Shown: piece after piece, positions 3,958-5,529 of the stretch
How the letters are laid out: every line of letters starts with the position of its first letter
How positions within the stretch are numbered: the stretch's first letter is position 1
NCBI GenBank assembly: GCA_900552245.1
Contig: URYY01000131.1
Coordinates: 1-5,529, forward strand
Length of the DNA: 5,529 nt
Source of the DNA: an uncultured Opitutales bacterium
GTDB lineage: Bacteria; Verrucomicrobiota; Verrucomicrobiia; Opitutales; Intestinicryptomonadaceae
Reading direction: 5' to 3'
Notes under the pieces: model-generated
What the model was told of the DNA's origin: nothing
The model's input: the letters and a program-made list of their open reading frames with translations, nothing else
Database searches by the model: none
Made by a program: the position numbers and the translations under genes

Positions 3958-5529
3958 ATGTTGGAAAGTCTAAAGGAATTATTTTTGGACATGGGTATGT
4001 TTTATCTGGACTGGCGAATGATTGTCATGTGGGCGGTCGTGGCAGTCCTTTTATACCTCGCAGTTTACAAGGAATTTGAACCGCTCTTATTGGTGCCAAT
4101 AGCATTTGGAGCACTGCTTGCTAATCTGCCTACGGAGGGAGTTATAAATAAGCCGACAGGCCCGATAATTGCACCGGCAAGCGGAATTGTGCAAGAAGTC
4201 TTTGTAAAGCCCGGCGACACGGTCTTTGTGCCGCGCGTTGTAAGGCAAATTCCGCACGAAGTATCGGACATTTTGCCTGCCAATTCTGATATGAATCACG
4301 AGCAAGCTCAGGCAGCCATAGCCGACTACTTTAAGAAGGTGCAAGAGACAACCGCACTCGGCGCAAAGGCTGAAACTGAAGATAAAGCGAAAGGTATACC
4401 TGAGCTATTGGCAATTTTGCGGCCGGAATCTCCTGAAGTCGATACCGACTTTGAAAAAGCTAAGGCAAGCGAAACTTTCACGCTTAGCTTCAAGGGCAAA
4501 ACACTAAACCTCAAGGGCAGCGATATGCTAATCTGGGCTCAGGCAAGTGGAGACGTTGCAAAAGTTCCCGCAAAAGCCGGCGATAAGATAGTAAAGGGCG
4601 ACGATATCGCAAAAATATACAGCACCAGAAGCGGAGGCCTATACCACTATTTGCAAATGGGAGTGCTGCTTGAAATATTCCCGCCGCTAATCTTTTTGGG
4701 CGTCGGAGCCTTGACCGACTTTGGACCGCTAATCGCAAACCCCAAAACCCTCCTTTTGGGTGGAGCCGCGCAGTTCGGAGTATTCGCAACATTGATAGGA
4801 GCTTACTTGCTTGGATTTAATATCCAGGAGGCTGCATCTATTGGGATTATAGGCGGGGCGGACGGTCCGACTTCAATATTTACGACAAACAAACTCGCTC
4901 CGCACCTATTGGCCCCCATAGCGGTAGCCGCGTACAGCTACATGGCGCTAGTTCCAATTATCCAGCCGCCAATAATGCGGGCTTTGACGACGGAGGAGGA
5001 GAGAAAGATTAAAATGAAAAGTATGCGAAAAGTAGGAAAACTTGAAAAGCTGGTATTTTGTGTCGGCATAACTATATTTTGCATACTTGTAACCCCCGAC
5101 GTATCGGCATTAATCGCAATGCTTATGCTTGGCAACTTCATTAAGGAGTGCGGCGTATGCGATCGCCTCACAAAGGCTGCTCAAAACGAGGTCATAAACG
5201 TAACTACCATATTCTTGGGAACTTCCGTCGGCATAACCATGACGGGCGATAGATTTATAAGAACGGATACCCTCTCGATATTAGCCCTCGGCGTAGTCGC
5301 TTTCGGCTTCTCGACAGCTGCGGGCGTACTTATGGCAAAGTTTATGAACTTGTTTGTAAAGGATAAGGTAAATCCGCTAATAGGTTCCGCCGGAGTATCG
5401 GCCGTTCCAATGGCTGCGAGAGTTTCGCAAGTTGAAGGTCAAAAAGCAGATAAGACAAACTACCTGCTTATGCACGCAATGGGTCCTAACGTTGCGGGTG
5501 TAATCGGCTCTGCAATTGCTGCCGGCGTA
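3958..5529 (+). CDS. oadB: Na+-translocating decarboxylase beta subunit OadB with enlarged N-terminal loop (3' end outside window)
   Basis: OadB is the membrane subunit that decarboxylates carboxybiotin and couples this to Na+ export. The frame is open from the ATG at 3958 to the window end (524 residues); compared with Klebsiella OadB only about 8 residues are missing. Two N-terminal helices (about 20-36 and 41-57, with KEFEPLLLVPIAFGALLANLP) precede a long polar segment (about 60-228), then the conserved core from FPPLIFLGVGALTDFGPLIANP (241-262). Residues aligned to the functional ones of Klebsiella are all present: Asp302 (GGADGPT, D203), Tyr328 (Y229), Asn472, Gly476 and Ser481 (NPLIGSAGVS; N373, G377, S382). 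The polar segment is about 105 residues longer than in Klebsiella and holds two biotinyl/lipoyl-like half-motifs, APASGIVQEVFVKPGDTV (72-89) and ASGDVAKVPAKAGDKIVKGD (196-215), without an MKM biotinylation site. It follows oadG in an apparent operon. The substrate cannot be told without the alpha subunit, so methylmalonyl-CoA or glutaconyl-CoA decarboxylase remain alternatives. Confidence 0.95.
   Translation, partial: MLESLKELFLDMGMFYLDWRMIVMWAVVAVLLYLAVYKEFEPLLLVPIAFGALLANLPTEGVINKPTGPIIAPASGIVQEVFVKPGDTVFVPRVVRQIPHEVSDILPANSDMNHEQAQAAIADYFKKVQETTALGAKAETEDKAKGIPELLAILRPESPEVDTDFEKAKASETFTLSFKGKTLNLKGSDMLIWAQASGDVAKVPAKAGDKIVKGDDIAKIYSTRSGGLYHYLQMGVLLEIFPPLIFLGVGALTDFGPLIANPKTLLLGGAAQFGVFATLIGAYLLGFNIQEAASIGIIGGADGPTSIFTTNKLAPHLLAPIAVAAYSYMALVPIIQPPIMRALTTEEERKIKMKSMRKVGKLEKLVFCVGITIFCILVTPDVSALIAMLMLGNFIKECGVCDRLTKAAQNEVINVTTIFLGTSVGITMTGDRFIRTDTLSILALGVVAFGFSTAAGVLMAKFMNLFVKDKVNPLIGSAGVSAVPMAARVSQVEGQKADKTNYLLMHAMGPNVAGVIGSAIAAGV

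Noticed and set aside
4065..5171. Several - strand open frames opposite oadB
   Set aside because: The + strand frame encodes conserved OadB residues throughout; the reverse frames are compositional shadows.
3958..5529. Fusion of a biotin carrier protein to OadB
   Set aside because: The loop has barrel-like half-motifs but no AMKM-type biotinylation lysine, so it is not a functional biotin carrier by sequence.

Overview
The window looks like bacterial chromosome with tightly packed genes, all on the + strand. By eye the base composition is mid-range, with frequent ATA and AAG codons and mostly weak Shine-Dalgarno sites. A biotin-dependent Na+-translocating decarboxylase (the OadB/OadG type) together with mutS and uvrC points to an anaerobic or facultative bacterium that uses sodium energetics. 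A Gram-negative lineage such as the Verrucomicrobiota/PVC group or a similar gut anaerobe is a guess; no marker in the window settles the phylum.

Region 1 (1-2460) is a DNA-repair pair. The C-terminal 319 residues of MutS (mismatch repair ATPase) are followed 9 bp later by a complete but compact UvrC (496 aa, nucleotide excision repair). The UvrC keeps both nuclease active sites. It has lost all four cysteines of the Fe-S cluster known from E. coli UvrC and about 115 residues between the UVR motif and the C-terminal nuclease.

Region 2 (2461-3561) holds two genes I do not recognise: a four-helix membrane protein of 146 aa and a small exported or membrane-anchored protein of about 130 aa. Several inverted repeats lie between them.

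Region 3 (3562-5529) is a sodium-pump locus. A roughly 185-nt leader contains two hairpins whose loops are complementary over 7 nt (a possible kissing complex) and a third hairpin just before the ribosome-binding region whose 3' arm has an alternative upstream partner. Next come a 56-aa OadG-like gamma subunit and the beta subunit OadB, which runs off the window end and probably lacks only its last few residues. The OadB has its sodium/proton-path residues, but the loop after its second N-terminal helix is enlarged to about 165-180 residues and carries two biotinyl/lipoyl-like half-motifs. The carboxyltransferase/biotin subunit (OadA type) is not in the window, so the substrate (oxaloacetate, methylmalonyl-CoA, glutaconyl-CoA or malonate) cannot be decided.

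The most notable items are the enlarged OadB loop, the degenerate UvrC Fe-S site and the structured leader of the sodium-pump genes.
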